DNA of 32,992 nucleotides from Pseudomonadota bacterium. GTDB taxonomy: Bacteria > Pseudomonadota > Alphaproteobacteria > Sphingomonadales > Sphingomonadaceae. The stretch lies in assembly GCA_023436615.1 (NCBI GenBank), contig JAEZIO010000081.1:1-32992 (forward strand), read 5' to 3'. The translations under genes were made by a program, and so were the position numbers. The notes under the pieces are model-generated. The model did no database searches. It saw only the letters and a list, made by a program, of their open reading frames with translations, and was not told the origin of the DNA. Numbering within the stretch: position 1 is the stretch's first letter; every line of letters starts with the position of its first letter. This document shows, in pieces, positions 32,832 through 32,992 of the stretch.

Positions 32832-32992
32832 TCACTGACCCTCGTTCGGTTGCTCGGTGAGCGCGAGTAGGTCGTCGCGCTCCTTGACAGCCCCGTAGCG
32901 GTTCTTGCCATAACCATAACCATAGCCGTAGCGCGCCCCTTTGCCTTTGCCATAGCCATAGCCATGGCCATAGCCATAGCCATAGCCATAGC
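32832..32992 (-). CDS. C-terminal Tyr-Gly-repeat tail of a probable Wzc-type tyrosine autokinase, cut by window edge
   Basis: The minus-strand frame from the right edge to TGA at 32834-32832 encodes 52 residues. It opens with four Tyr-Gly units, His-Gly, two Tyr-Gly, Lys-Gly-Lys-Gly, four more Tyr-Gly and one further Tyr-Gly, then AVKERDDLLALTEQPNEGQ. There are 11 tyrosines. Tyr-rich C-termini are the autophosphorylation cluster of bacterial tyrosine kinases that control polysaccharide chain length, and this is where one would be expected, after the sugar transferase. The kinase domain itself lies outside, so the identity is inferred. The DNA is a GGCTAT hexamer repeat, prone to slippage. Confidence 0.65.
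   Translation of the reverse strand, partial: YGYGYGYGHGYGYGKGKGARYGYGYGYGKNRYGAVKERDDLLALTEQPNEGQ

Noticed and set aside
32801..32989. Minus-strand frame giving an Ala-Met repeat
   Set aside because: Same DNA as the Tyr-Gly tail read in another frame; the Tyr-Gly frame has a biologically known pattern and a sensible charged C-terminus.
1..32992. Search for CRISPR arrays, tRNA/rRNA genes, insertion sequences and phage genes
   Set aside because: No regularly spaced direct repeats, no recognisable tRNA or rRNA sequence and no transposase or integrase motifs were seen; the only tandem repeat is the coding hexamer at the right edge.

Overview
The window looks like chromosomal DNA of a GC-rich alphaproteobacterium, most likely a member of the Sphingomonadales (Sphingomonas-like). 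This is inferred from the style of the proteins, a lasso-peptide locus carrying an HPr-kinase-like gene and an exopolysaccharide locus ending in a tyrosine-rich tail; there is no rRNA or other marker to prove it.

Left part (1-8.3 kb): housekeeping genes. On the minus strand lie ETF-ubiquinone oxidoreductase, a TPR protein, ispE and the 5' end of an NAD(P)H-hydrate epimerase/dehydratase gene cut by the window edge. On the plus strand lie a uracil-DNA-glycosylase-like protein that has lost two of four Fe-S cysteines, a lytic transglycosylase and a UDP-glucuronate decarboxylase. Behind the decarboxylase is a decayed copy of the transglycosylase 3' end, a probable recombination scar. A membrane-anchored J-domain protein (minus) and a sparse 390-bp gap follow.

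Middle part (9.5-17.7 kb): a lasso-peptide locus of the phosphorylating type, in three transcriptional arms. Plus arm 1: YkgJ-like Cys-cluster protein, B2 leader peptidase, HPr-kinase-like peptide kinase, joined by 7-nt and 4-nt overlaps. Minus arm: PqqD-like B1, a 38-aa precursor ending in Ser, and the asparagine-synthetase-like cyclase, running head-on into arm 1. Plus arm 2, divergent from B1: a methyltransferase-like protein, an NTP_transf_5-type nucleotidyltransferase and an ABC exporter. The expected path is leader recognition (B1), leader removal (B2), ring closure (C), phosphorylation of the C-terminal Ser (K), possible further decoration by the nucleotidyltransferase, and export. The YkgJ and methyltransferase genes and the unconventional leader/core junction are the least explained parts and the best candidates for something undescribed.

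Right part (17.7 kb to the end): a surface-polysaccharide locus. It holds a Wzy-like polymerase, FkbM methyltransferase, TagD-like cytidylyltransferase, class-II asparagine synthetase, GT4 glycosyltransferase, two class I methyltransferases, a CDP-alcohol phosphotransferase whose last catalytic Asp is His, and a Wzx-like flippase. It also holds a five-gene set matching UDP-bacillosamine-type synthesis and priming: PglE-, PglD-, PglF-, PglA- and PglC-like proteins. At the right edge, on the minus strand, is the Tyr-Gly-repeat C-terminus of what is probably a Wzc-type tyrosine autokinase. No tRNA, rRNA, CRISPR array or insertion sequence was seen.
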